51,169 nucleotides of DNA, taken from Acinetobacter sp. A2. GTDB lineage: Bacteria; Pseudomonadota; Gammaproteobacteria; Pseudomonadales; Moraxellaceae. Where the stretch lies: NCBI RefSeq assembly GCF_012371325.1, contig NZ_JAAZQX010000020.1:1-51169 (forward strand), given 5' to 3'. Made by a program: the position numbers and the translations under genes. Shown in pieces: positions 27,778-37,898 of the stretch. Under the pieces are notes generated by a model that saw only the letters and a list, made by a program, of their open reading frames with translations, made no database searches and was not told the DNA's origin. How positions within the stretch are numbered: position 1 is the stretch's first letter; each line of letters begins with the position of its first letter.

Positions 27778-28704
27778 TTATTTAACGTAAGTCAACCAGT
27801 GTGCATATTTGTCATTCTTACCTTGAACTGCATCAAAGAAAGTTTTTTGAATTTCAGTGGTAATTGGGCCACGTGAACCACAACCAATCACACGGTCATC
27901 ATATTCACGAATTGGGGTGACTTCCGCTGCTGTGCCTGTAAAGAAGGCTTCATCGGCAATGTAGAATTCATCACGAGTAATACGGCGTTCAACCACCTCA
28001 TAACCCAAGTCTTTAGCAATGGTGATCACTGTTTGACGCGTAATACCATCTAAAGCACCGCCTGCGATGTCTGGTGTGTGTAAAACGCCATCTCTAATTA
28101 AGAATACGTTTTCACCAGAACCTTGGCATACATAACCTTGTGGGTCCATCAACATGGCTTCATCATAGCCTGCTTGCGCGACTTCTTGGTGTGCAAGAAT
28201 AGACAAGGTGTAGTTACCTGAAGCTTTGGCTTTACACATAGTCACGTTTGGATGATGGTGCGTAAATGATGAAGTTTTAACGCGAATACCATTGGCCATC
28301 GCTTCTTCACCTAAATATGCACCCCAACCCCAAGCGGCAACAGCAGCATGAATGGTGTTATTGGTTGCAGCGATACCCAATTTTTCAGAACCAATCCAGA
28401 TTAATGGACGTAAGTAGCACGATGAAAGTTTGTTTTCACGTACCACGTCAATTTGCGCTTGCTCTAAAGCTGCTTGATCAAATGGTACTTTCATTTGATA
28501 AATTTTGGCAGAGTTTAACAAACGCTTAGTATGGTCCTGAAGACGGAAAATCGCAGTTCCGTTTGGCGTTTCATAAGCGCGGACACCCTCAAACACACCC
28601 ATACTGTAGTGTAAAGTATGCGTTAAGACGTGAATTTTTGCATCACGCCAGTCAACCAATTGTCCATCTTGCCAAATAAAACCATCACGATCAGCCAAAT
28701 TCAT
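27778..28704 (-). CDS. ilvE: Branched-chain amino acid aminotransferase
   Basis: A 308-residue PLP-dependent fold-type IV transaminase making Val, Leu and Ile from their keto acids. The motifs HYSMGVFEGVRAYE, YLRPLIWIGSEKLG, the CKASGNY-type lysine region (MCKAKASGNYTLSI), GSGENVFLIRDG and EAFFTGTAAEVTPI are present. The ATG at 28704 has GGAG eight bases before it; a GTG three codons upstream is less good. It lies 33 bases downstream of glnE and ends at a strong terminator. Confidence 0.95.
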   Translation of the reverse strand: MNLADRDGFIWQDGQLVDWRDAKIHVLTHTLHYSMGVFEGVRAYETPNGTAIFRLQDHTKRLLNSAKIYQMKVPFDQAALEQAQIDVVRENKLSSCYLRPLIWIGSEKLGIAATNNTIHAAVAAWGWGAYLGEEAMANGIRVKTSSFTHHHPNVTMCKAKASGNYTLSILAHQEVAQAGYDEAMLMDPQGYVCQGSGENVFLIRDGVLHTPDIAGGALDGITRQTVITIAKDLGYEVVERRITRDEFYIADEAFFTGTAAEVTPIREYDDRVIGCGSRGPITTEIQKTFFDAVQGKNDKYAHWLTYVK

Positions 28705-28737
28705 GGCACACACTCCAAATGTTTATACATAGTCATT

Positions 28738-31488
28738 TTAATCCAACGCAGACATTGCAGTCGGATCAATTAATCTTTGCCATAACTTGCAAACGACCTC
28801 ACGGGTATCGTACCAGTCCGCAGCATTGACTTGCATGGATTGATTTGCAAGGGCTAAGCGGTGGCTTTCGGCTCGTTCACGGAGATAAGCTTGAATCAAT
28901 GCTGTCGCATCGTCGCTGGATAAGCAACCTGTTTTTGCGGCATCTTCAAGGATTCTTACGTTGTCGGAATAATGGGCGAGATCAGGATTCGACCCACTCC
29001 AGGCTAATACCGCATACTGTGCCATAAATTCGATATCAACGATACCACCTGCATCCTGTTTTAAATGAAAAATTCCATCTTTTTTTTGCTCTTTGGATGA
29101 ACCCAAATGATCTTTCATTTTTTGACGCATTTTCAGCACTTCACTGCGCACATGTGCTTCTTCACGTGGCTGAGTCAAAATCTGACAACGCAATACTTCA
29201 AACTTGTCACGTAAACGTTGCTCACCCGCAATACTGCGCGCACGAACTAAAGCTTGATGCTCCCACAACCATGCACTTTTAAGCTGATATTGTTCAAAAG
29301 CACGTAAACTGGTGACCAATAAACCTGCTTCACCCGAAGGACGTAAACGGGTATCGACCTCATAGACACGGCCATCTAGGGTTTGTGTGGTCATAAGCGA
29401 AACAAACTTTTGCGCAACCCGCATGGCAAATTCAAAACCACTGATAGGTTTCATCCCATCGGTATCGGCTTGCTCATCCATGGCATGCACAAAGACCAAA
29501 TCCAAATCTGAACCATAGCCCAACTCGATCCCACCGACCTTACCATAGCCAATAATCGCAAAGGCATTATGTTCTAAACCACAGCGCTGCCCTTCACTGT
29601 CGAGTGGATAACCATGCTTTTTGGCCGTAATTTGATACGCCAATTGTAAAGCTGCATTTACTGTTACTTCGGCAATATCCGTCAGCGCATCGGACACTTT
29701 CATCAAGTGGCTTTCTGCCAATACATCACTGGCTGCAACCGTGAGCACATTGGATTTTTTGAATAAACGCAGCACCCGCATTAAATCTTCAACTTCATCC
29801 AGCTCAATGCGCAGCAATTGCTGGCGTAGCGAATCTTCCAAATCACTGCGCTTCGGCAATTCAAAATCCATGGATAAAAATTCATCCAACAACACAGGAT
29901 ATTGGGTCAGTTCTTCACAAATCCATGGACTAACCGTGGCCATTTTCACCAAGCGCTGTAAAGCTCCCTTGCTTTCAATCAGCATCACCAAATACACGGT
30001 ACGGCGCAGCACTGACTCAACCAATGGCATTAAGCGCATCAATGCCATTTGTGGATGTTCCGATTGCAACACCGCTTCAATCAAGTGTGGCCAAAAGGTT
30101 TTTAAACGCTGTAAAGCTTTGGCTGTAAGTTTTTTAATGCCGTGCCCATACCAAAACTCATGTACTAGGTTTTTCGCCTGATCATCCAGTACCGCATTCA
30201 GTTGTTTTTCTAGCTGACTATAATTTTCTAGCAAGGAATCAGGTTCATTTTCTTTAATTAAATGTTCAAACTGATAAATCACTTTGACACGCTTTTCATT
30301 CAGGGTCTGCATGAAGCTGTCCCAGTCAGCAAAACCCAAGGTATCGCTAATACGTGCACGTAGTTCAGGTTCGGTAGGTAGGGCTTGGCTTTGCTGATCA
30401 TTCAAGGCTTGAATAGCATGTTCAACCCGACGCAGGAACAAATAGGCATCTTCTAAATCCAGTACGGCTTGCGGCTCTAATAACTCTGCCTCACCCAAAT
30501 GGCGTAAATTGACTAAACATTGACGGTCTTGCAATTCCAGCTTTGAGCCACCGTAAATCAGCTGAAATACCTGTACGATAAACTCAACTTCACGAATCCC
30601 CCCCGCACCCAGTTTAATATTGTCTTCAATATTACGGCGCTGCACTTCGCGCTCAATCATGGCTTTCATTTCGCGCATGGCTTCAAAGGCGGTGTAATCG
30701 ACATATTTACGAAATACGAAAGGTCGGGTCATCTCCAACAGTTCATCGCCTTCTTGCCCGCCCGTGATAATACGTGCCTTAATCCATGCATAGCGCTCCC
30801 ATTCACGTCCATGCTGACTTAAGTATTTTTCCAATGCCACATGACTAATGGCCAAAGCTGAACCATCGCCCCACGGACGTAAACGCATATCAACACGAAA
30901 TACAAAACCATCGGCAGTGATGTGATCTAGCAGATAGATCAGCTTTTGTCCCCATAAAATACAGAATTGCTGTACTTCAATGCACTTGCGTCCGTTGGTT
31001 TCGCCTTGTTCATCAAAGGCAAAAATCAGGTCGATGTCACTGGATAAATTCAGCTCCTGTGCGCCATGCTTACCCATAGCCACCACAATCAAATCCTGCA
31101 CTTTGCCGTTATATCCCATTGGTTCGCCATGTTTGGCAACCAGCGGAACTCGCGCAAAATCTTTGGCAACTTGCACACAAATATCGGCAAAATCAGAAAG
31201 TTCTTGCGTCAGTGTCACCACATCAGTCAGTTGATTGGCATCTTGCCAAATCCAGCGGAACATTAAACGGGCACGTAAAATGCGCAGGGTTTTCATCCAC
31301 AGGGTTTCATCACTGATGTCTTGTAAAGTCGAAATGACCAGTTGATGAATATAATCTGCACTCAGAGGTTTCAGAAATTGGTCAATTGCATAATCCTGTT
31401 GTAACAGGGCTTCGTGATTTGCCAAGACTTGTTCTGCGTATTGACTGGCATGTAATGTTTTTTGCAATTGTTCCGCATTCATTTTCAC
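28738..31488 (-). CDS. glnE: Bifunctional glutamine synthetase adenylyltransferase/deadenylase GlnE
   Basis: A 916-residue enzyme that adds AMP to and removes it from glutamine synthetase according to nitrogen status. It contains two nucleotidyltransferase domains. The N-terminal deadenylylating one has LSSDIDLIFAFDE, and the C-terminal adenylylating one has YGSDLDLVFVHA with TRLRPSGEAGLL. Each is followed by a helical GlnD-like region. The middle holds the REVEFIVQVFQLIYGG segment and the C-terminus the matching GIVDIEFMAQYAVL. Length and arrangement are normal. It probably forms an operon with ilvE downstream. Confidence 0.97.
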   Translation of the reverse strand: MKMNAEQLQKTLHASQYAEQVLANHEALLQQDYAIDQFLKPLSADYIHQLVISTLQDISDETLWMKTLRILRARLMFRWIWQDANQLTDVVTLTQELSDFADICVQVAKDFARVPLVAKHGEPMGYNGKVQDLIVVAMGKHGAQELNLSSDIDLIFAFDEQGETNGRKCIEVQQFCILWGQKLIYLLDHITADGFVFRVDMRLRPWGDGSALAISHVALEKYLSQHGREWERYAWIKARIITGGQEGDELLEMTRPFVFRKYVDYTAFEAMREMKAMIEREVQRRNIEDNIKLGAGGIREVEFIVQVFQLIYGGSKLELQDRQCLVNLRHLGEAELLEPQAVLDLEDAYLFLRRVEHAIQALNDQQSQALPTEPELRARISDTLGFADWDSFMQTLNEKRVKVIYQFEHLIKENEPDSLLENYSQLEKQLNAVLDDQAKNLVHEFWYGHGIKKLTAKALQRLKTFWPHLIEAVLQSEHPQMALMRLMPLVESVLRRTVYLVMLIESKGALQRLVKMATVSPWICEELTQYPVLLDEFLSMDFELPKRSDLEDSLRQQLLRIELDEVEDLMRVLRLFKKSNVLTVAASDVLAESHLMKVSDALTDIAEVTVNAALQLAYQITAKKHGYPLDSEGQRCGLEHNAFAIIGYGKVGGIELGYGSDLDLVFVHAMDEQADTDGMKPISGFEFAMRVAQKFVSLMTTQTLDGRVYEVDTRLRPSGEAGLLVTSLRAFEQYQLKSAWLWEHQALVRARSIAGEQRLRDKFEVLRCQILTQPREEAHVRSEVLKMRQKMKDHLGSSKEQKKDGIFHLKQDAGGIVDIEFMAQYAVLAWSGSNPDLAHYSDNVRILEDAAKTGCLSSDDATALIQAYLRERAESHRLALANQSMQVNAADWYDTREVVCKLWQRLIDPTAMSALD

Positions 31489-31616
31489 AACCTAAAACCG
31501 AGCTTTATTTTAAAGTTTTGTCAAAAGACAACTTTCTAGTTATAACAGCAGTTGCCTGCAACAAGGAAATAAAATTGCAGTGATCTGCAAAATATCTCTA
31601 TTTTGAAAATATACCC

Positions 31617-31646
31617 ATAAAAAAACCGAAGCCTAAACTTCGGTTT
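31617..31646 (-). terminator. Rho-independent terminator of fabI
   Basis: The arms AAACCGAAG (31623-31631) and CTTCGGTTT (31638-31646) have a six-base loop. On the minus strand a T run follows (A7 on the plus strand just left of the stem). It lies 20 bases after the fabI stop. Confidence 0.9.
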
Positions 31647-31665
31647 GATTTACTAAATACAATGC

Positions 31666-32472
31666 TTATTCAGCATCTAGCATCAAATCTGCGCTCATGC
31701 CTACCGTATTAAAGCCTGCATCGACATACAGAATTTCACCTGTAATACCGTTGGCCCATGGTGAGCATAGGAATAACGCGGCATTACCAACATCTTCAAT
31801 CGTCACGTTACGTTTTAACGGTGCAACTTTTTCATTCAGGTCTAACATTTTACGGAATGATTTAATGCCTGATGCTGCAAGGGTACGAATTGGACCTGCA
31901 GAAATTGCATTCACACGAATACCTTCTGCACCCAAGCTTGAAGCTAAATAACGTACGCCTGCTTCCAAAGAAGCTTTGGCCATACCCATCACGTTATAGT
32001 TAGGCATAACACGTTCAGAACCTTGATAAGTCAGTGTCAATACGCAACCTTGGCGGGCTTGTAATAATGGTTTTGCAGCACGTGCCATTGCAATTAAGCT
32101 ATAAGCACTGATGTCATGTGCAACTTTAAAGCCATCACGGTCAGTAACATCGGTAAAGTCACCATCTAAAGTATGTGCAGGTGCAAAACCAATAGAGTGA
32201 ACCAAACCGTCTAAACCATCCCAGTGTTTCGCCAATTCAGCAAATGTTTGCTCAATTTCTGCATCTACACCAACATCACATGGCAAAACAATACTTGAAC
32301 CAAATTGTGCAGCGAATTCATCAACACGTTTTTTGAGTTTTTCATTCGGATAAGTAAATGCTAATTCTGCACCTTCACGATGCAATGCTTGTGCAATACC
32401 AAATGCGATAGATAATTTACTTGCAATACCTGCAATTAAAAAACGCTTACCCGCCAAAAGACCTTGTGCCAT
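31666..32472 (-). CDS. fabI: Enoyl-[acyl-carrier-protein] reductase FabI
   Basis: A 268-residue NADH-dependent reductase of fatty acid elongation, the target of triclosan in other bacteria. It is an atypical SDR with the cofactor-binding [16 protein letters not shown] near the N-terminus. SIGFAP is present, and the active-site Tyr and Lys lie in the YX6K spacing (YNVMGMAK). The [14 protein letters not shown] loop over the substrate follows. It is a single-gene unit with its own terminator and upstream region of about 100 bases before the orn terminator. Confidence 0.97.
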   Translation of the reverse strand: MAQGLLAGKRFLIAGIASKLSIAFGIAQALHREGAELAFTYPNEKLKKRVDEFAAQFGSSIVLPCDVGVDAEIEQTFAELAKHWDGLDGLVHSIGFAPAHTLDGDFTDVTDRDGFKVAHDISAYSLIAMARAAKPLLQARQGCVLTLTYQGSERVMPNYNVMGMAKASLEAGVRYLASSLGAEGIRVNAISAGPIRTLAASGIKSFRKMLDLNEKVAPLKRNVTIEDVGNAALFLCSPWANGITGEILYVDAGFNTVGMSADLMLDAE

Positions 32473-32576
32473 GTGAAACTCACCTAGATATATTTCGCTG
32501 TATCATGCCAATTCTGAACACAGAGTGAAATTGCATAATGCGCCTTTTTTTGCAGATTATGTAAAAACTTGGCAAC

Positions 32577-32603
32577 AAAAAAAGAGGCTATTGCCTCTTT
32601 TTT
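32577..32603. terminator. Rho-independent terminator after orn
   Basis: The arms AAAAGAGGC and GCCTCTTTT around the loop TATT are flanked by A and T runs on both sides. It lies 37 bases after the orn stop on the minus strand. Confidence 0.9.
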
Positions 32604-32639
32604 GCAACATCCGCACAGCTTTGCGTGTGTATATAGAGC

Positions 32640-33197
32640 TTAGTCTTGATTCATAATAAAAAAATATTGGCGGTAATATTTCAGCTCGGCAATCGAATCG
32701 CGAATGTCATCCATCGCCAAATGCGAAGCGTTCTTTTTCAAACCGCTCATAATTTCAGGGCGCCAGCGCTTTGCCAGTTCTTTGACTGAAGACACATCCA
32801 AATTACGGTAATGAAAATACTGTTCCAATTCAGGCATTAAACGGTGCAAGAAACGGCGGTCTTGGCAAATTGAGTTACCACACATTGGGGATGTTTTTGG
32901 ATTCACCCATTTCTTTAAAAACTCAATGGTTTGCTGTTCTGCATCCTGCGCAGTGAGTTTGCTGCGGCGCACACGCTCAATTAAACCTGACTGCCCATGC
33001 TGACGCGTATTCCACTCATCCATAGCATTTAAAATGCGGTCAGGTTGATGCACTGCAAGCACAGGCCCTTCTGCCAAAATATTCAGATGATCATCGGTCA
33101 CAATGGTGGCCACTTCAATAATCTGGTCATTGTCGGTATCTAGACCGGTCATTTCCAAATCAATCCAAATCAGGCGAGTATCAGGCGTGCTGCTCAT
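32640..33197 (-). CDS. orn: Oligoribonuclease
   Basis: A 185-residue DEDDh exonuclease that degrades very short RNAs, including the linear dinucleotide left from cyclic di-GMP breakdown. Active-site motifs are [12 protein letters not shown] (Asp, Glu), [12 protein letters not shown], and [14 protein letters not shown] with the final His and Asp. The length is normal. It is divergent from rsgA, an arrangement conserved in gammaproteobacteria. Confidence 0.97.
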   Translation of the reverse strand: MSSTPDTRLIWIDLEMTGLDTDNDQIIEVATIVTDDHLNILAEGPVLAVHQPDRILNAMDEWNTRQHGQSGLIERVRRSKLTAQDAEQQTIEFLKKWVNPKTSPMCGNSICQDRRFLHRLMPELEQYFHYRNLDVSSVKELAKRWRPEIMSGLKKNASHLAMDDIRDSIAELKYYRQYFFIMNQD

Positions 33198-33319
33198 AAA
33201 TGTGCAATCTTATTCGGCTTAAAAACAACATAGTAGCAAATTTCTTGCTTCTTGGCTGTAACTGTGCCCCCGCTTCATGCTATTTTTGCCATCCTGAGCT
33301 CATGGTTTTTAGGATATGA

Positions 33320-34378
33320 ATGGCTTTAATTCGTAAACGTCGATTGACTGAACAGCAGCAACGTCGAATTGAAAAACAACACAAGTCACGTCAGGCAGAT
33401 ATTGACACCTCACATGATTTAGAAGGCTTGGTGGTACAACACTATGGCCGTCAACTGGAAGTGCAAGCATTATCTGTCCCTGAAATTCATCCTGAAAAGC
33501 CTATAGTCCAAGCAGGCGAACCAGAGCCTTTTTGGAAACCCATTGAAATTGGCAGTGTTTGGCGCTGTCACACCCGTACCAATTTAGAATTATTGGTGAC
33601 GGGAGATCGAGTGAAATGGCAGGCCGACCCAAATACAGGTTTGGGCATTATTAGCGCGATTCATCCACGTCAGTCTTTGCTGACCCGACCAGATCGCTAC
33701 CATAAGGTCAAACCTGTTGCCGCCAATATCAGCCTGATTGTTATTGTGTTTGCGCCTTTGCCTGAACCTGCACCGGGCTTAATTGACCGCTATTTGGTTG
33801 CCTGTGCCGATGCAGACATTCCAGCCCTATTGGTCTTAAACAAATCTGATTTACTGCAAGAAAACGACCCAATTTTAGACTTGCTTAAGGAATATCAGGC
33901 CTTGGGCTATGAAGTTATGCAAACCCAGTCCGATGGCAATTTAGACCATTTAGCCGCACGTTTAGCAGGTGAAACTGTAGCCTTTGTGGGGCAATCTGGC
34001 GTAGGCAAAAGCTCGCTGATTAATGCCATCGTGCCAGAAGCGGCGCAAAAGACCAATATCATTTCGGAAAACTCAGCCCTTGGGCAGCACACCACCACTT
34101 CTACCCGCTTAATTGGCTTTGGCGAAGGCGCTGCCTTGATTGACTCGCCAGGTATTCGTGAATTTGGTTTGTGGCATTTAAGTGCAGATAAAATTCAGCA
34201 CGGTTTTCCTGAAATTGAAAATTTGCTGGGACATTGCCAATTCCGTAACTGTACCCATAAACACGAAAAGCAATGTGCGTTGCGACAGGCAGCCGCACAG
34301 GGTGAAATTTTGCCGCGTCGTTTGGACAGTTATTTAAGACTCTGTGATGAAATTGCCGAAGCGCAACAAAAAAATTAA
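33320..34378 (+). CDS. rsgA: Small ribosomal subunit biogenesis GTPase RsgA
   Basis: A 352-residue circularly permuted GTPase that checks and matures the 30S subunit. After a basic N-terminus and an OB domain, the G motifs come in permuted order. NKSD is first, then the P-loop GQSGVGKSS (residues 224-232), then DSPGIREF. The C-terminal zinc site is CQFRNCTHKHEKQC. The ATG is preceded by AGGAT at a good distance. It is divergent from orn. Confidence 0.96.
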   Translation: MALIRKRRLTEQQQRRIEKQHKSRQADIDTSHDLEGLVVQHYGRQLEVQALSVPEIHPEKPIVQAGEPEPFWKPIEIGSVWRCHTRTNLELLVTGDRVKWQADPNTGLGIISAIHPRQSLLTRPDRYHKVKPVAANISLIVIVFAPLPEPAPGLIDRYLVACADADIPALLVLNKSDLLQENDPILDLLKEYQALGYEVMQTQSDGNLDHLAARLAGETVAFVGQSGVGKSSLINAIVPEAAQKTNIISENSALGQHTTTSTRLIGFGEGAALIDSPGIREFGLWHLSADKIQHGFPEIENLLGHCQFRNCTHKHEKQCALRQAAAQGEILPRRLDSYLRLCDEIAEAQQKN

Positions 34379-34410
34379 TTTTATTATGGCGCTGCCCTTG
34401 AAGCGGTGTT

Positions 34411-34438
34411 TTTGATCGCCATATTTATACGCTATACT
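34411..34438 (+). promoter_or_regulatory. Likely promoter of rhodanese-grxC-secB
   Basis: TTTGAT and TATACT are separated by 16 bases, 34 bases before the GTG start of the rhodanese gene. The -10 box is close to consensus. It lies after the rsgA stop, so it would serve the three genes downstream. Confidence 0.5.
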
Positions 34439-34472
34439 CTTGAACAATTTTGAAATTGTAATTAGGTGACTT

Positions 34473-34880
34473 GTGGAACGTTGGTTCGAATTTATGGGGA
34501 ATCATCCCTTCTTATTTGGGACACTGGCCGTATTGGTAGTGTTGTTCTTTGTGTTAGAAGGTCAACGCAATGGTCGTAAAATTTCCCCACAATCTTTGGG
34601 TATTTTAGTCAAAGCTAAAAATGCCATGTTGATTGATTTACGTGATGCCAAAGATTTCCGTGAAGGTCATATCAGTGGCAGCCGCAATATTCCCTATAGC
34701 CAAATTACCAAGCATGTTGAAGAGCTAAAAACCTCAGATCGTCCATTGGTCTTTATCTGTAACTTAGGTCAAGTTGCAGGCAGTGCTTTACAACAAGTCG
34801 CTCATGCAGATGCCTATCGTTTAGATGGCGGCATTAGCAACTGGAAAGCACAAGGTTTACCTTTAGTAAAAAGCAAATAG
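34473..34880 (+). CDS. Membrane-anchored rhodanese-like sulfurtransferase (YibN-like)
   Basis: A 135-residue protein with one transmembrane helix at about residues 12-28 and a single rhodanese domain (about 35-132). LIDLRDAKDFREGHISGSRNIP is typical. The active-site Cys96 sits in FICNLGQVAGSA, and the domain ends GGISNWKAQGLP. The active loop differs from classic CRxGxR. It starts with GTG after AGGTGA. It heads the operon with grxC and secB, as yibN does in E. coli, suggesting a link with thiol chemistry or protein export (inference). Confidence 0.88.
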   Translation: MERWFEFMGNHPFLFGTLAVLVVLFFVLEGQRNGRKISPQSLGILVKAKNAMLIDLRDAKDFREGHISGSRNIPYSQITKHVEELKTSDRPLVFICNLGQVAGSALQQVAHADAYRLDGGISNWKAQGLPLVKSK

Positions 34881-34913
34881 TTATCCCTCATATTTTTCGC
34901 AAGGAGAACGATC

Positions 34914-35168
34914 ATGGCTGAAGTCACTATTTATTCAACGACTGTGTGTCCATACTGCATTCGTGCAAAACAACTCCTTGAGCGTAAAGGCGTTGCCTAT
35001 AAAGAAATTAATTTGTCGAATGAAGCGCCTGAAGTACGGGTTGAATTAATGCAACGTACCAATCATCGTACTGTTCCACAAATTTTCATCAATGACCAGT
35101 TTATTGGCGGCTTTGACCAATTATATGCGTTAGATCGCGAAGGCAAGCTCGATCAATTATTGGCATAA
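34914..35168 (+). CDS. grxC: Glutaredoxin 3
   Basis: An 84-residue class I glutaredoxin with the dithiol active site CPYC near residue 12. The TVPQIFIND cis-proline segment and GGFDQLYAL glutathione-binding end are present. It reduces mixed disulfides using glutathione. It lies between the rhodanese gene and secB, with AAGGAG before the ATG. Confidence 0.95.
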   Translation: MAEVTIYSTTVCPYCIRAKQLLERKGVAYKEINLSNEAPEVRVELMQRTNHRTVPQIFINDQFIGGFDQLYALDREGKLDQLLA

Positions 35169-35204
35169 ACATAACACTATATAACCAACTCGTAAGGATT
35201 TAAC

Positions 35205-35663
35205 ATGAGTGAAGAACAACAAGCTCAACCACAATTGGCATTAGAGCGCATTTATACCAAAGACATTTCTTTTGAAGTTCCTGGGGCACAAGTATTTACC
35301 AAAGAATGGCAGCCTGAACTTAACATTAACCTGTCATCTTCTGCAGAAAAAATAGACCCAACCCACTTTGAAGTGGCATTAAAAGTTGTGGTTCAAGCCA
35401 ACAACGGTGGCGATACTGCATTTATTGTTGATGTTACCCAAGCTGGTATTTTCCTAGTTGATGGCGTTGAAGAAGAGCGTTTACCGTATATTCTGGGCGC
35501 ATACTGCCCGAACATTTTGTTCCCATTCTTACGTGAATCTGTAAATGATATGGTAACCAAAGGCAGCTTCCCGCAATTATTGCTCACCCCAATCAACTTC
35601 GATGCCGAGTTTGAAGCCAATATGCAACGTGCGCAAGCTGCTGCAGCAGAAGGCCAAGCTTAA
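35205..35663 (+). CDS. secB: Protein-export chaperone SecB
   Basis: A 152-residue cytoplasmic chaperone that keeps precursors unfolded and delivers them to SecA. The signatures [23 protein letters not shown] followed by the acidic patch, [16 protein letters not shown] and [15 protein letters not shown] are clear. The Ala/Gln-rich C-terminus matches the SecA-binding tail. It is the last gene of the operon. The outer-membrane and pilus proteins in this window would be its type of client. Confidence 0.97.
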   Translation: MSEEQQAQPQLALERIYTKDISFEVPGAQVFTKEWQPELNINLSSSAEKIDPTHFEVALKVVVQANNGGDTAFIVDVTQAGIFLVDGVEEERLPYILGAYCPNILFPFLRESVNDMVTKGSFPQLLLTPINFDAEFEANMQRAQAAAAEGQA

Positions 35664-35682
35664 TTTACGCTGTATTTAAGCT

Positions 35683-35712
35683 AAAAACCGCTGAAATTTC
35701 AGCGGTTTTTTT
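35683..35712. terminator. Bidirectional terminator between secB and coaBC
   Basis: A perfect 28-base palindrome (35683-35710) made of A5CCGCTGAAA and its complement, followed by further Ts. It serves the converging secB (+) and coaBC (-) units. Confidence 0.93.
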
Positions 35713-35743
35713 ATGTCATTAACTTATGGATATACGATAAAGG

Positions 35744-37018
35744 TTAAAACTCATCATCCTGTGATGGATCACGATATAAAGCATCATGTATCGCCTCAAC
35801 CAATTGCTGTGCAATTTCTTGCTTCGAGGCTTTTTCCAAATCACGTTTTTCCATGTGGTAGCTTTCAGCAAAAAATACGGTCATGGCATTTTCATCTGAA
35901 GCAAAGCCAATATCGGCACGGGAAACATCATTGCAGGCAATCATATCTAGCTTTTTCGCCACCAATTTACCCGCTGCATATTCTTCTACATTGCGAGTTT
36001 CTGCCGCAAAACCCACCATAAATGGACGTTTTTCCTGCTGAGCAATAGTCGCAACAATATCTGGGTTTTTCACCAAGGCCACATTCAGCTCATCGCCTGA
36101 CTTTTTAATTTTGTGTTCTGCAATTTCTGCCACGCGGTAGTCGGCCACTGCAGCTGTAGCAATGAAAATATCACAGCCCTTTTCTAGCATTTGCAAACTG
36201 GTATCTAGCATTTGAATAGCAGAAGATACATTTATCCGCTGTACGCCATTCGGTGTATCTAAACTCACTGGGCCAGTAATGAGCGTAACTTTTGCTCCTG
36301 CCGCATAACAAGCTGCAGCCAGCGAGAAGCCCATTTTGCCGGTACTGTGGTTAGAAATATAACGCACAGGGTCTAAAGCTTCACGGGTTGGCCCGGCCGT
36401 AATGGTGACGTTTTTTCCTGCTAACATGCCAAACTTTTCCACCAAGGCACGCTGTGCCTGATGAAAATACTGGGTGACCTGATGGGCTAAATCTTCAGGC
36501 TCAGGCATACGCCCTAAACCGACATCGCCACAGGCTTGTTCGCCTGCGTCAGGCATAATCACATGCACGCCATCTTCCACCAAAGTGGTTAAATTACGCT
36601 GTGTGGCTTTGGCCGCCCACATTTGCTGATTCATGGCAGGTGCTACCCAAACAGGGGCATTAGTGGCTAAATATAAAGTGCTGAGTAAATCATCGGCCAG
36701 ACCTGCAGCAAACTTGGCTAAGGTGTCACAGCTGGCTGGTGCAACCAATACTAAGTCCGCCCAACGAGCCAGTTCAATATGCCCCATGCCTGCTTCGGCT
36801 TCGGTATCTAGCAATTCAGTATGCACAGGATTACCCGACAGTGCCTGAAAAGTCAGTGGTGTGATAAAGGCTTGCGCACCTTTGGTCATAACCACACGAA
36901 CACTAAAACCCGCATCTTTTAAACGACGTACTAAAATCGCACTTTTATAGGCCGCAATACCGCCTGTCACAGCTAAAATAATGTTTTTATGAGGGATGAC
37001 GCTTAAATCGAAGCTCAC
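35744..37018 (-). CDS. coaBC: Bifunctional phosphopantothenoylcysteine synthetase/decarboxylase CoaBC
   Basis: A 424-residue fusion enzyme for two steps of coenzyme A synthesis. The CoaC half (about residues 1-180) is a flavoprotein decarboxylase with TGGIAAYKS, LVAPASCDTLAK and APAMNQQMW. The CoaB half (from about 190) is the CTP-dependent ligase with TAGPTREALDPVRYISNHSTGKMG and ATAAVADYR. The start is a GTG with AAAGGTGG seven bases upstream. A TTG two codons earlier (37024) is too close to that site. It is divergent from radC. Confidence 0.93.
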   Translation of the reverse strand: MSFDLSVIPHKNIILAVTGGIAAYKSAILVRRLKDAGFSVRVVMTKGAQAFITPLTFQALSGNPVHTELLDTEAEAGMGHIELARWADLVLVAPASCDTLAKFAAGLADDLLSTLYLATNAPVWVAPAMNQQMWAAKATQRNLTTLVEDGVHVIMPDAGEQACGDVGLGRMPEPEDLAHQVTQYFHQAQRALVEKFGMLAGKNVTITAGPTREALDPVRYISNHSTGKMGFSLAAACYAAGAKVTLITGPVSLDTPNGVQRINVSSAIQMLDTSLQMLEKGCDIFIATAAVADYRVAEIAEHKIKKSGDELNVALVKNPDIVATIAQQEKRPFMVGFAAETRNVEEYAAGKLVAKKLDMIACNDVSRADIGFASDENAMTVFFAESYHMEKRDLEKASKQEIAQQLVEAIHDALYRDPSQDDEF

Positions 37019-37131
37019 AAACAAGCCACCTTTTTGTTGCAGTGGCGCTCACAATAGCATTAAATAATGTCATTCCCAAGAGATCTGCTTGGATTAAATT
37101 TTCAAATTTAGAATAAAAAAGTCAAATAACA

Positions 37132-37830
37132 ATGCATTTATCTATTAAACATTGGCCTGAACAAGAACGGCCGCGTGAACGTCTCATTCAGCAAGGTGCT
37201 GCCAGTTTATCTGATGCCGAACTATTGGCTATTTTCCTACGCTCTGGCTCACAGCAACATTCAGCGGTGGAGTTAGCACGACTGCTGATTCAACATTTTG
37301 GCAACTTAACCGCCTTATTAGATGCCCCAATCACAGAGCTGTGCCAGTTTCACGGCATGGGCAGCAGCAAATATTCGCAGCTCATGGCAGTCAAAGAGCT
37401 TGGACGGCGTTATGTGGCTGAACATTTAAAACAAGAGACCATAGAGCTGAGCAATTCAAAACGCCTCATGGAATATTTACGTTTTGAACTTTTAGGTGAA
37501 ACACGTGAGGTCTTTGCTGTACTTTGCCTAGATGCCTGTTTAAGAAAAATTAGCTTTAAAAAACTGTTCTATGGCGCGCTAAATTCTTGTGAAATTTCCA
37601 TTAATCAATTGTTGCGTTTTGCGATTAGCCAACACGCAACGGCAATTGTGATTGCACACAATCATCCTTTCGGATTGCCACATCCCTCACGTGCAGATTT
37701 AGTCCTGACACAGCAGATACAACAGGCCTGTCAGTTGCTAGAACTACGTTTGATTGATCATTGCATCATTTCGAGTGAGGGCAATTTTTCCTTTGCCGAG
37801 CAACAATTGCTGAAATTTGAGCACACTTAA
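37132..37830 (+). CDS. radC: RadC-family (JAB/MPN) protein
   Basis: A 232-residue protein with an N-terminal UPF0758 helix-hairpin-helix region (PRERLIQQGAASLSDAELLAIFLRSG). The C-terminal JAMM metal domain has its zinc ligands in IAHNHPFGLPHPSRAD, where most relatives have HNHPSG. Its role is unsettled; the old DNA-repair assignment is doubtful. It is divergent from coaBC, as in many proteobacteria, and followed by a bestrophin gene. Confidence 0.93.
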   Translation: MHLSIKHWPEQERPRERLIQQGAASLSDAELLAIFLRSGSQQHSAVELARLLIQHFGNLTALLDAPITELCQFHGMGSSKYSQLMAVKELGRRYVAEHLKQETIELSNSKRLMEYLRFELLGETREVFAVLCLDACLRKISFKKLFYGALNSCEISINQLLRFAISQHATAIVIAHNHPFGLPHPSRADLVLTQQIQQACQLLELRLIDHCIISSEGNFSFAEQQLLKFEHT

Positions 37831-37898
37831 AATTTGTATATTGACAAAGCCTGCACAAGCACAGAAGATCATCAAAAAATTGTGATGATTCTAATAAA

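Noticed and set aside
29741..30181. 146-residue plus-strand frame inside glnE
   Set aside because: Antisense to a conserved enzyme; Ser/Lys/Cys-rich with no domain.
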